NCBI GenBank assembly: GCA_029942205.1
Contig: JAOZTL010000005.1
Coordinates: 3,604 to 19,423, forward strand
DNA from: Bacteroidales bacterium
GTDB taxonomy: Bacteria > Bacteroidota > Bacteroidia > Bacteroidales > JAOZTL01
Reading direction: 5' to 3'
Length of the DNA: 15,820 nt
Every line of letters begins with the position of its first letter. The stretch's first letter is position 1. The notes beneath the pieces are model-generated. The model was given only the letters and a program-made list of their open reading frames with translations. It ran no database searches and was not told where the DNA came from. Positions 1-6,491 of the stretch are shown piece by piece. Made by a program: the position numbers and the translations under genes.

Positions 1-37
1 GTCAATTAAGTCACTACTCATATCCGTTGGGGATTTT

Positions 38-409
38 TTATGTTATAGCCAATGATTTTTTTATTATTACCAGAAATTTCTCCATTTTAAATGGTTTTTG
101 TACCCATCCAGTAACTTGTGCATCTTTTGCTAATTTTTTCTTTTTTTCATCCGTTTCGGTTGTAAGCATTAGTATCGGAATAAACTCATAATCAGGCATT
201 TTCCTTATTTCTTTGACAAGCTCGACTCCATCCATTACAGGCATATTATAATCAGTAATGACTAAATCTATTTTTCTACCATCAAAAAATTTCAAAGCTT
301 CTTTACCATGCTCTGCTTTTAGCACATTGAAGCCTGATTTTTGTAGAGTAAATTCGATTACCCACCTTGTATTTTCAAAATCATCAACAACAAGAATTGT
401 TTTTTTCAT
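38..409 (-). CDS. Single-domain CheY-like response regulator (first of a tandem pair)
   Basis: This 123-residue protein is a stand-alone receiver domain with no output domain. Seen in the sequence: the acidic pair D9-D10 after the first strand, phosphoacceptor D53 in 'ITDYNMP', the switch threonine at T83/T84 and the conserved lysine K105 in 'GWVQKPF'. By family knowledge it would accept a phosphoryl group on D53 from a histidine kinase and act by binding a partner protein. The 'GW-x-QKPF' ending resembles CheY receivers linked to chemosensory kinases, which is a recollection, not a search. It lies 190 bases downstream of a paralogue on the same strand; by hand count about 63 of 120 aligned residues are identical. 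No histidine kinase, CheA or receptor gene is in the window, so its input is unknown. Confidence 0.93.
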   Translation of the reverse strand: MKKTILVVDDFENTRWVIEFTLQKSGFNVLKAEHGKEALKFFDGRKIDLVITDYNMPVMDGVELVKEIRKMPDYEFIPILMLTTETDEKKKKLAKDAQVTGWVQKPFKMEKFLVIIKKSLAIT

Positions 410-432
410 ACGTATAAGTTTATATGCTATTC

Positions 433-455
433 AAAAAAGACTAGCAACAAGCTAG
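433..455 (-). terminator. Small hairpin with T-tract between the two receiver genes
   Basis: On the minus strand the sequence reads CTAGC, a TTGTT loop, GCTAG, then a T-rich run (TCTTTTTT). This 5-bp stem with a U-tract fits a weak intrinsic terminator for the upstream receiver gene. It also lies about 24 bases before the start codon of the downstream receiver, so it could act in the leader of that gene. The stem is short, so confidence is low. Confidence 0.35.
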
Positions 456-599
456 ATTCAGAATATTTATTTGTATTTTGGTCTATTTATTTCTCTAAGA
501 TAATATTTTTTATCCAAATAACGAACATTATATGGATTATTTTTCAATCCCTTTTTATGAATAAAATAATGTAAACAAAAATATTGCCAATAACCAAAA

Positions 600-965
600 T
601 CAACTTAATGCTTTTTTAATAATTGGCATTATTTTATCTATCACAAATGGTTTTTGAATCCATCCTGTTATTTTTTCATCAAATGCAGCCTGTTTTTTTT
701 CACTATTCCGAACAGACGACAGTAATAAAATGGGAATAAATTCATATTTTTTTATTTTTCGTACTGCTTTAATCAATTCTATTCCATTCATTATTGGCAT
801 TTCATAATCGGTAATCAACAAATCAATATCTCGCCCATCAAAATAGCTTAAAGCGATTTGAGCATTACGTGTAGTTAATACTGTAAAGTCAGATTTACGC
901 AATTCTGCGGCAACAATTTCATTACTTATCTGAAAATCATCTACTACTACAATCGTTTTTTTCAT
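600..965 (-). CDS. Single-domain CheY-like response regulator (second of a tandem pair)
   Basis: This 121-residue protein consists of a receiver domain only. Visible key residues are D9-D10, phosphoacceptor D53 in 'ITDYEMP', S83/S84 in the switch position where its paralogue has threonines, and K105 in 'GWIQKPF'. It shares about half of its residues with the receiver at 38-409, including 'YEFIPIL' and 'FDGR-x-IDL', so the pair looks like a tandem duplication. The first half of the domain, helix 1 and strand 2, has diverged most, which suggests a change of partner. It is transcribed away from the ParA operon across an 875-base gap. The start has only A/T-rich sequence before it, as is usual in Bacteroidota. 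Its role is unknown beyond phosphorelay signalling. Confidence 0.92.
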   Translation of the reverse strand: MKKTIVVVDDFQISNEIVAAELRKSDFTVLTTRNAQIALSYFDGRDIDLLITDYEMPIMNGIELIKAVRKIKKYEFIPILLLSSVRNSEKKQAAFDEKITGWIQKPFVIDKIMPIIKKALS

Positions 966-1141
966 CTTACTTATTTTTTTAACTTATTTTTTTCTTTGTT
1001 GAAAAGGGATAGTATTATTTTTTTATCTGCCTAAATTTTAGAGCCTCTCGTGCAAGAACGATTACTTACTCTTAAATCTTTCCTTATAACTAATAACAAA
1101 AAGAATGCAATAATTATCCTAAATCGATTTTAAAAAATAAA

Positions 1142-1200
1142 ATATCAGTAATTACTTGCTGGAATAATACAATAAATACTGATATACAGTAACTTACTGT
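1142..1200. repeat. Cluster of short inverted repeats around CAGTA/TACTG
   Basis: ATATCAGTA at 1142-1150 is matched by its exact reverse complement TACTGATAT at 1177-1185. Right after it comes a perfect 15-base palindrome, ACAGTAA-C-TTACTGT, at 1186-1200. The CAGTA/TACTG core therefore occurs four times within 60 bases. This could be an operator for the divergent genes or simply an AT-rich coincidence; there is no direct evidence for a binding protein. Confidence 0.45.
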
Positions 1201-1446
1201 TCTTGAATTTTATTTAGATTCTAAATTGTCCTATTGCTTAGCTAATAACAAATTAAGGAATATTTATTGTAATAATAAAAAATAATTTACCTTATTATTT
1301 TATTTAAGCCTCGATACAAAATTAATTAGTTGTTTGTTTATTAAAATGTTCAATTTTAATAATTTATAAAACACTAGCTTACAGATGGATATTCACATAT
1401 AAAAAGGCAACACTTTAATTATTTACAACTATATAATATAAATAGC

Positions 1447-1557
1447 ATTAAGGTATTCGTTCTTTTTGATATTACTTATGCAAAGCTGTTACAATTCAAA
1501 AAATATAGATACAATTACTTTTCGTCAAATACATTTAATTAGGTCAAACACCTTAAT
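1447..1557. repeat. Diverged copy of dispersed intergenic repeat, with terminal inverted repeats
   Basis: The stretch from 1450 (AAGGTATTCGTTCTTTTTGA, then T at 1470) matches the repeat at 6627-6675 read on the other strand in about 26 of 34 ungapped positions. The shared core is CTTTTTGAT-x-TT-x-CTTAT. The candidate unit is bounded by ATTAAGGT at 1447-1454 and its exact complement ACCTTAAT at 1550-1557. It contains no coding frame. The similarity was found by eye in AT-rich DNA, so the copy is plausible but not certain. Confidence 0.45.
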
Positions 1558-1780
1558 TATCGACTTAAATGTACAACTTTTTTTTTAAAATCCAATTATC
1601 GAAATGAAAATACATACGATTAACGAATTATTTTTTAAATAAATTAAGAATAGCCCAAAAATAACATTTTTCATTAAAACACTAAAGATCAATTTGTTAT
1701 ATATAATAAAATTCATTAATGAAATTTTTTAGACTTTTTTATTCTTAAGATTATTTTTTTTCTTATTTTTTTTCATTTAC

Positions 1781-1812
1781 TTTGAGTTTTCAGCAAGGAA
1801 ATTGTATACTTC
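1781..1812 (+). promoter_or_regulatory. Candidate parA operon promoter (Bacteroidota type)
   Basis: TTTG at 1781-1784 is followed after 20 bases by TATACTTC at 1805-1812. The Bacteroidota sigma-A consensus is TTTG, 19-21 bases, TAnnTTTG; here the -33 element and the spacing fit, while the -7 element differs at two of six defined positions. Transcription would start near 1819, giving a leader of about 20 bases before the ATG at 1841. Confidence 0.4.
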
Positions 1813-1840
1813 TTAAATATAATAATAAATAAATTTTGAT

Positions 1841-2596
1841 ATGGGAAGAATTATTGCACTCAGTAATCATAAAGGCGGAGTAGGGAAAACAACGTCGGTA
1901 GTAAATATAGGTGCTGCTCTGAATAAATTAAATAAACGTATTTTATTGGTAGACATGGATCCACAGGCAAATTTAACACAAAGTTTAGGTGTTGAAAATC
2001 CTGAAAACACTATTTATGAGGCACTTAAAGGAGAAAATGAGCTTGACCCTATCGAAATTCAAGAAAATTTTCACTTAATAGCTTCTACATTAGATCTTTC
2101 GGGTGCTGAAATGGAATTAAGTAATGAAGCAGGACGTGAATTTTTATTGGCAGAATTACTTAATCCAATCAAAGATAACTACGATTATATTCTCATTGAT
2201 TGTCCTCCTTCGCTTGGATTACTAACAATCAATTCATTAGCATGTGCCGATGATCTTTTTATTCCATTGCAACCGCATTATTTGGCAATAAAAGGGCTTA
2301 CAAAAATCATCGAAGTAAAAGAGAAAGTAAAAAAACGAATTAATAAAAAAATAGAAATAACAGGAGTTTTCATTACATTATACGACAAACGCAAGGTATT
2401 GCATCGAGATGTTGTGGAAACAATCAATACATATTTTGACAGTAAAGTCTTTAATGCAAGAATTCGTGATAATATTTCATTAGCAGAAGCACCTAGTGTT
2501 GGACTTGACATATTTAGATACTGCCCAACCTGTTATGGATCAATAGATTACATGTTGCTAAGTAAAGAAATTCTTAAACGTTTTAATGACAAGTAG
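1841..2596 (+). CDS. parA: ParA/Soj-family ATPase
   Basis: This 251-residue protein is a P-loop ATPase of the ParA/MinD superfamily, Soj-like in size with no N-terminal DNA-binding extension. Seen: the deviant Walker A motif K11-GGVGKTT-18, the A' motif 'DMDPQAN' (38-44) and the Walker B 'LIDCPPSLG' around D119. By family knowledge it would form an ATP-dependent dimer on the nucleoid and be released when a partner stimulates hydrolysis. The partner is probably the 99-residue product of the gene starting two bases after its stop. An odd point is a CxxC pair (C228-PT-C231) where Soj proteins usually have a 'D-x-RSRGA'-like stretch. No ParB with a CTPase or helix-turn-helix domain and no parS site are in view, so a role in chromosome segregation is not supported. 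Cargo positioning is an inference. Confidence 0.93.
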   Translation: MGRIIALSNHKGGVGKTTSVVNIGAALNKLNKRILLVDMDPQANLTQSLGVENPENTIYEALKGENELDPIEIQENFHLIASTLDLSGAEMELSNEAGREFLLAELLNPIKDNYDYILIDCPPSLGLLTINSLACADDLFIPLQPHYLAIKGLTKIIEVKEKVKKRINKKIEITGVFITLYDKRKVLHRDVVETINTYFDSKVFNARIRDNISLAEAPSVGLDIFRYCPTCYGSIDYMLLSKEILKRFNDK

Positions 2597-2598
2597 CT

Positions 2599-2898
2599 AT
2601 GGCAAAGAAAAATTTCAAAAGTGGTCTTGGTAGTTTAATTCAAGACACTCGCTTAAATTCGGAAAAAGAAGAAGAAAAAAAAATAGAGTCTCCCGAAAAA
2701 AAGAAAGCAATACAAACAGAAGAAGCAATTTCTGAAGAAAAAAAACATTGGTATGCTTTGAAAATCAAAGATTTAAAAAAAGAACTACATTTATGGCGAA
2801 CAGGAAAAATGACAATGGCTAAATTTGCACAAACGCTAAAAGACTTGGAAATGGAGTACGATGAAACAGAGCAACAACTTGTAAAAAAAGAAGCTTAA
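2599..2898 (+). CDS. Small ParA partner candidate with ParB-like N-terminal peptide
   Basis: This 99-residue protein begins 'MAKKNFKSGLGSLIQ', which resembles the extreme N-terminus of ParB (basic residues then GLG-x-LI), the peptide that stimulates the ParA ATPase. Residues 20-49 form a low-complexity Lys/Glu linker. Residues 50-99 look helical and charged, with 'HWYALKIKDLKKELHLW' and a Leu/Met-spaced heptad-like tail. ParB's CTP-binding and DNA-binding domains are absent and the protein is far too short to contain them. The ATG follows the parA stop codon by two bases, so the two are almost surely co-translated. I infer that it couples ParA to a cargo or to itself through the helical tail. 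I do not recognise a named family. It could instead be a relic of ParB, but the intact compact frame argues against decay. Confidence 0.85.
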   Translation: MAKKNFKSGLGSLIQDTRLNSEKEEEKKIESPEKKKAIQTEEAISEEKKHWYALKIKDLKKELHLWRTGKMTMAKFAQTLKDLEMEYDETEQQLVKKEA

Positions 2899-2946
2899 TT
2901 TCTTATAATCAGTATTTACAGAAACTGAAACAGTGTATTTTTCTTA

Positions 2947-4284
2947 TTAAAGAATAGTTATTTGGTAAATTTGTTTTGTTTTTGAATCAATTTTATATCT
3001 ATCATCTAATCGATGTCTCAATATCCAAATAATATTATTTGATGATTCTAAAACATACACATTTTGTTTGTCAATTAAATCTATCTTTTTATCAATCAAA
3101 AAATCACTTACTTTTTTTCTATTTTTCATTCCCAAAGGAACAAACCAATCACCAGCTTTCCATTTACGCAAAGTAAGTGGAAAACTTAATTTATCAAAAT
3201 CCAACATCACTATTTTTGCTTTTCGTACAAGCTCAAATTCTTCATTCTTCTGAATTACAACAAACTGCATATTCAACGGGATTTTCAATATTTTCTGTTC
3301 TTCATTAATGGTAATCACCATTTTTTCAGAATTAGCTATTTCACTAATAATCAGCTTATTCCTATCTTTAATTAAACAATAACTTGAAGTATTAAATTTT
3401 TTTCCTGATTCGGCATCCAGACTTTGAATAATTGAATCTACTTGTGTTTTTGTAAATCCGTAAACCTTAATAAACTCATAAAGATAAGTGTGCTTACTGT
3501 CTAATTTTTTAAATTTATTTATATTAATGTATGTTTTAGTCTTTTGTACCGAAATACATTCTGCTTTTTTTTGCTCAATGCTTTGTAAATAAATCGTTTC
3601 GATTTCGGCAAAACGATTCAGATTCGCTTGCATGGTTTGTCTTATTTTTGGATTCAATTCCTCAAAAATAGGCAAAATTTGTTGTCTTATTTTATTTCGT
3701 TTAAAAATCAATTCGTTATTAGATGAATCTGTCCTATACGCTAAATTAGAATTATACATAAACTGCTCTATTTCAGTTCTTTTCAAAAACAATAGCGGTC
3801 TCACTACACTTTTATTTTTCGTTCGAATCCCTACTAGCCCACGGATTCCTGTTCCTCGCACCAAATTTAACAGCATCGTTTCGATAGAATCATCCAAATG
3901 GTGAGCAATAGCAATATACTTATAATCAGCTTCTTTCCTAATTTTATCAAACCATTCGTAACGTAAATCACGAGCAGCCATTTCTATCGAGATTCCATTT
4001 TTTTTAGCATATTGTTTTGTATCAAATGATTTTAAGTGAAATGGGAGAGAATATTCATGAGCTAATTCCCTAACAAATAGTTCATCATCATTAGATTCTT
4101 TTCCTCTCAAATTAAAATTACAATGTGCAATGCCACAATCCACACCAATCTCTGAAAGTAGGTGTAAAAGTAAAACAGAATCTGCACCTCCACTCACTCC
4201 TACCAGCAAGCGATCGGTCAAATCGAATAGTTTTTCTTCCGCTATAAATAAAATCAAAGAATCAGATAAATCACTCATATTCAT
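2947..4284 (-). CDS. tilS: tRNA(Ile)-lysidine synthase TilS
   Basis: TilS uses ATP and lysine to convert C34 of the CAU-anticodon isoleucine tRNA into lysidine, so that it reads AUA. The 445-residue protein starts with the N-type PP-loop ATPase domain: 'SGGADS' at 31-36, 'AHCNFNLRG' near 53-61 and 'HHLDDSIETMLLNL' around residue 129. A linker region with 'RNKIRQQILP' follows. The C-terminal TilS domain contains 'LRKWKAGDWFVPLGM' and 'KKVSDFLID', typical of the full-length bacterial enzyme. A second Met at residue 3 (4276-4278) is an equally possible start. It lies 10 bases downstream of pabB on the same strand, so the two probably share an mRNA. It converges on the parA operon with only 48 bases between stops. 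Confidence 0.96.
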   Translation of the reverse strand: MNMSDLSDSLILFIAEEKLFDLTDRLLVGVSGGADSVLLLHLLSEIGVDCGIAHCNFNLRGKESNDDELFVRELAHEYSLPFHLKSFDTKQYAKKNGISIEMAARDLRYEWFDKIRKEADYKYIAIAHHLDDSIETMLLNLVRGTGIRGLVGIRTKNKSVVRPLLFLKRTEIEQFMYNSNLAYRTDSSNNELIFKRNKIRQQILPIFEELNPKIRQTMQANLNRFAEIETIYLQSIEQKKAECISVQKTKTYININKFKKLDSKHTYLYEFIKVYGFTKTQVDSIIQSLDAESGKKFNTSSYCLIKDRNKLIISEIANSEKMVITINEEQKILKIPLNMQFVVIQKNEEFELVRKAKIVMLDFDKLSFPLTLRKWKAGDWFVPLGMKNRKKVSDFLIDKKIDLIDKQNVYVLESSNNIIWILRHRLDDRYKIDSKTKQIYQITIL

Positions 4285-4294
4285 TATTTTACAA

Positions 4295-5584
4295 TTAATT
4301 CAATAATGTTTTTCGCATTGCTTCTGCTTTCAGCATGCATTCGTCAAATTCCTGCTCGGGCACCGATTTGTCGGTAATTGCACCGCCTACAATAAACGAC
4401 AAATATTTTTTTGTTTCATTATACAAAATACTGCGTATCACTACATTAAAGTCAAAATTCATTTCTGGATCAATATACCCAACTGCTCCTGCATAAAGCC
4501 CTCTTTTTGTTTTTTCAAATAGCTCGATTAATTCCATCGCTCGTACTTTAGGTGCGCCAGTCATCGATCCTGGCGGAAAACACTTTTTTATAGCATCCAA
4601 AAAATGATATTTTTTCGATAATTGCGAACTTACCGTCGAAATCATTTGATGTACTTGAGAAAAAGTATATACTCCAAAAAGTTCATCAACTTGTACCGTG
4701 CCTCTTTCTGCTGTATGCGACAAATCGTTTCGCACCAAGTCCACAATCATCACATTTTCAGCCTGTTCCTTCTCATTATTTCTCAGTTCTTCTTTGATAC
4801 GATCATCTTCTTCTTTTGTTTTTCCTCGTCTTGCAGTACCTTTTATTGGTTGTGAAATTAATTTATTTCCTTTTTTCTTTAAAAACCGTTCAGGACTAGC
4901 AGAAAGTAAATAGTTTGCATTATTTTTATACAAACAAGAAAATGGGGTTGGCGAAATTTTCTGCAATTTACTAAAAATATCAAGCGGATTTATTTTTATT
5001 TTTTCCGAATAAAACTCTTGGCAGTAATTTAATTCATAAATATCTCCACGCTTGATATGCTTTTTTATTTGTTTTAGATTTTCTAAATATTCTTTTTTCG
5101 TTATTTTTGCGTGCAATTTTATTTTTGTCTTCCTCGATTTGTTCCATTCGTCATCAAAATAGAGTATTTCATCAAAAATAGAATAAATTTCGGTTTTCGT
5201 TTCTTTTAAATATTGAATATGCACATTATTTTCATCTAAAAGGAAAACAAATTTGGGCTGAAAAAAGGATAAATCATCAAATTCTAAAGTATCAGCATTT
5301 TTTGATTCCAAATTTTCTAATTCATTTTTCAAATCATAAGAAAAATAACCAAATAGCCAGTCCTTTTTTTTATCAACAAATATTTTTAATTGGTCAAAGC
5401 TATTTTCGGTTCTAACTAGCTGAAAATGATCGACTACCCCTACTCCTAAAATTACGTCATAATCTCCATCTCCTCGTTCATTACTATCCAAAAAAGCAAA
5501 ATTAGAAAAATGCATTGCCCATGATAATAGTTTTTTTTTGAATAAAAGTGTTTCTTTTAACGCAAATGTTTCTATTTTTCTCAT
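4295..5584 (-). CDS. pabB: Aminodeoxychorismate synthase component I (PabB)
   Basis: PabB uses ammonia (normally supplied by the PabA glutaminase) to turn chorismate into 4-amino-4-deoxychorismate for folate synthesis. The chorismate-binding domain shows 'PIKGT' with K248, the lysine that marks PabB, where anthranilate synthase TrpE has 'PIAGT'. It also shows 'ENVMIVDLVRNDLS', 'CFPPGSMTGAPKVRAMELI' and 'GLYAGAVGY'. I chose the ATG at 5582-5584 (429 residues). An in-frame ATG at 5609-5611 would add nine unconserved residues and lie inside the loop of the terminator at 5591-5627. No pabA or pabC is in the window. The downstream tilS is 10 bases away; this pairing is familiar in Bacteroidota genomes by recollection. 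A TrpE identity is unlikely given the PIKGT lysine. Confidence 0.93.
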   Translation of the reverse strand: MRKIETFALKETLLFKKKLLSWAMHFSNFAFLDSNERGDGDYDVILGVGVVDHFQLVRTENSFDQLKIFVDKKKDWLFGYFSYDLKNELENLESKNADTLEFDDLSFFQPKFVFLLDENNVHIQYLKETKTEIYSIFDEILYFDDEWNKSRKTKIKLHAKITKKEYLENLKQIKKHIKRGDIYELNYCQEFYSEKIKINPLDIFSKLQKISPTPFSCLYKNNANYLLSASPERFLKKKGNKLISQPIKGTARRGKTKEEDDRIKEELRNNEKEQAENVMIVDLVRNDLSHTAERGTVQVDELFGVYTFSQVHQMISTVSSQLSKKYHFLDAIKKCFPPGSMTGAPKVRAMELIELFEKTKRGLYAGAVGYIDPEMNFDFNVVIRSILYNETKKYLSFIVGGAITDKSVPEQEFDECMLKAEAMRKTLLN

Positions 5585-5590
5585 TATATA

Positions 5591-5627
5591 AAAATAAAAA
5601 AAAGCACTCAAAAATTAAGAGTGCTTT
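5591..5627 (-). terminator. Strong intrinsic terminator after ahpC, abutting the pabB start
   Basis: On the minus strand AAAGCACTC and GAGTGCTTT form a perfect 9-bp stem (5619-5627 with 5601-5609) around a 9-base loop, followed directly by a long T-rich tract reaching 5591. This is a textbook rho-independent terminator for the peroxiredoxin gene. The last T lies 6 bases before the pabB ATG at 5584, so a pabB transcript must start inside this structure or read through it. Confidence 0.85.
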
Positions 5628-5630
5628 CTT

Positions 5631-5676
5631 GAGGTCTTCGACCTATTGATGTTGCTTACGCAATTATGTAAATTCC
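5631..5676. repeat. Copy of dispersed intergenic repeat downstream of ahpC
   Basis: The plus strand begins GAGGTCTTCGACCTATTGAT and continues to TGTAAATTCCA. It aligns to the reverse complement of 6627-6675 with one single-base gap and about 38 of 47 matches; the second half is especially close. The start contains a small palindrome, AGGTC-TTC-GACCT (5632-5644). It lies in the 3' untranslated region of ahpC, or in the leader of pabB if transcription begins upstream. A second 6-bp complement, CGACCT at 5639-5644 with AGGTCG at 5684-5689, would allow an alternative fold. Confidence 0.6.
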
Positions 5677-5699
5677 ACCTATAAGGTCGTTACTTGAAT

Positions 5700-6329
5700 T
5701 TATTTTGCTAAATAAGTAGCAATTCCTTCGTGAGTTGCAACCAAACCTTCTTCACCTTCGTGCCAGTTTGCTGGACAAACTTCTCCGTTTTTTTCAAAAA
5801 ATCGCAATGCATCTACCATTCGTAATACTTCGTTTACGCTACGTCCCAACGGCATGTTATTTACCACTTGGTGTTGCACAACTCCCTCTTTATCAATAAG
5901 AAACAAACCACGATAAGCTTGTGGTGTTCCATTAAAAACCAATTCACCATCGTCAGAATAGTCGTATCCACCTGCTAAAACGTCATAATTTTCAGCAATT
6001 GTTTTTGACTGATCCGCAACTAATGGGTATTTCACTCCTTTGATGCCACCATCATTCAAGTCTGTCTGCAACCATTTCCAGTGCGAGAATTCAGAATCAA
6101 CCGAACAGCCAACCACTGCAACGTCTTTTTTATCAAACTCTTCCATCTTTTCTTGAAATGCTAAAATTTCAGTTGGACATACAAATGTAAAATCTGCTGG
6201 ATAAAAGAAGAAAACTACATATTTTTTCCCTAAATACTGATCTAATGAAAAATTTGCTACTGTTTCGCCTCCATTAACTACTGCTGGAGCTTCAAATAAA
6301 GGGGCTTTTTTGCCTACTAATACTGCCAT
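5700..6329 (-). CDS. ahpC: 2-Cys peroxiredoxin, AhpC type
   Basis: This thiol peroxidase reduces hydrogen peroxide, alkyl hydroperoxides and possibly peroxynitrite in the cytoplasm. In the 209-residue protein the peroxidatic cysteine is C51 in 'YPADFTFVCPTE', with T48 in its usual place. The resolving cysteine is C185 in 'EVCPANW', the arrangement of typical 2-Cys AhpC/Prx1 enzymes. There is an extra cysteine at C75 ('GCSVDS'). Compared with the E. coli enzyme it has an insertion around 'AGGYDYSDDGELVF'. A GGLG-like stretch appears as 'GGIKG', but the C-terminus lacks the YF motif of peroxide-sensitive Prx1. No ahpF is adjacent, so the reductant is unknown and thioredoxin is a reasonable guess. 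It has its own promoter and terminator and appears monocistronic. Confidence 0.94.
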   Translation of the reverse strand: MAVLVGKKAPLFEAPAVVNGGETVANFSLDQYLGKKYVVFFFYPADFTFVCPTEILAFQEKMEEFDKKDVAVVGCSVDSEFSHWKWLQTDLNDGGIKGVKYPLVADQSKTIAENYDVLAGGYDYSDDGELVFNGTPQAYRGLFLIDKEGVVQHQVVNNMPLGRSVNEVLRMVDALRFFEKNGEVCPANWHEGEEGLVATHEGIATYLAK

Positions 6330-6384
6330 AAAATGTTTTTTTTAATTATTTAAGTATCTGAATACTCTAAAAATATTTAGACTA

Positions 6385-6412
6385 CAAAGGTATCTTTTTT
6401 TATTAAAAACAA
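6385..6412 (-). promoter_or_regulatory. ahpC promoter (Bacteroidota type)
   Basis: On the minus strand TACCTTTG (6392-6385) matches the Bacteroidota -7 consensus TAnnTTTG exactly. TTG (6412-6410) lies 17 bases upstream, within the spacing reported for Flavobacterium promoters. Transcription would start near 6378, giving a leader of about 50 bases. I see no obvious operator palindrome overlapping it. Confidence 0.65.
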
Positions 6413-6491
6413 CAGACTTCTCGTACTAAAATTTCAGCCTTTAATCAAAAAAAGAAAAATTTAAAAAAGCTGGACTCTTTTTTGTATAACA

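Larger units (their letters stand above)
966..1840. other. Long AT-rich gap between divergent receiver and ParA genes
   Basis: This 875-base stretch holds no credible gene: open frames are short, A/T-homopolymer rich and show no protein signature. What I can see in it is a cluster of short inverted repeats at 1142-1200, a repeat copy related to the element near ahpC at 1447-1557, and a candidate parA promoter at 1781-1812. I looked for parS-type palindromes and runs of DnaA boxes because of the neighbouring parA and found none. It must carry the promoter for the receiver gene at 600-965, but I see no convincing -7 element for it. Confidence 0.7.

Noticed and set aside
966..1840. Chromosome origin or parS centromere next to parA
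   Set aside because: No parS-type palindrome and no cluster of DnaA boxes could be found in the gap, and no dnaA, dnaN or true parB is present.
966..1840. Small protein genes in the long gap
   Set aside because: All open frames are short, biased to A/T homopolymers and without recognisable motifs or conserved-looking composition.
2909..2934. Terminator between the parA operon and tilS
   Set aside because: Only 4-5 bp stems (TCAGT/ACTGA or ACTG/CAGT) can be drawn and the T-run is short, so this is too weak to call.
4295..5584. Anthranilate synthase TrpE instead of PabB
   Set aside because: The active-site motif is PIKGT with the lysine typical of PabB; TrpE has PIAGT. No trp genes are nearby.
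5585..5611. In-frame upstream ATG extending PabB by nine residues
   Set aside because: It lies inside the loop of the ahpC terminator, and the added residues (SAFFYFYI) do not resemble PabB. The ATG at 5582-5584 is preferred.
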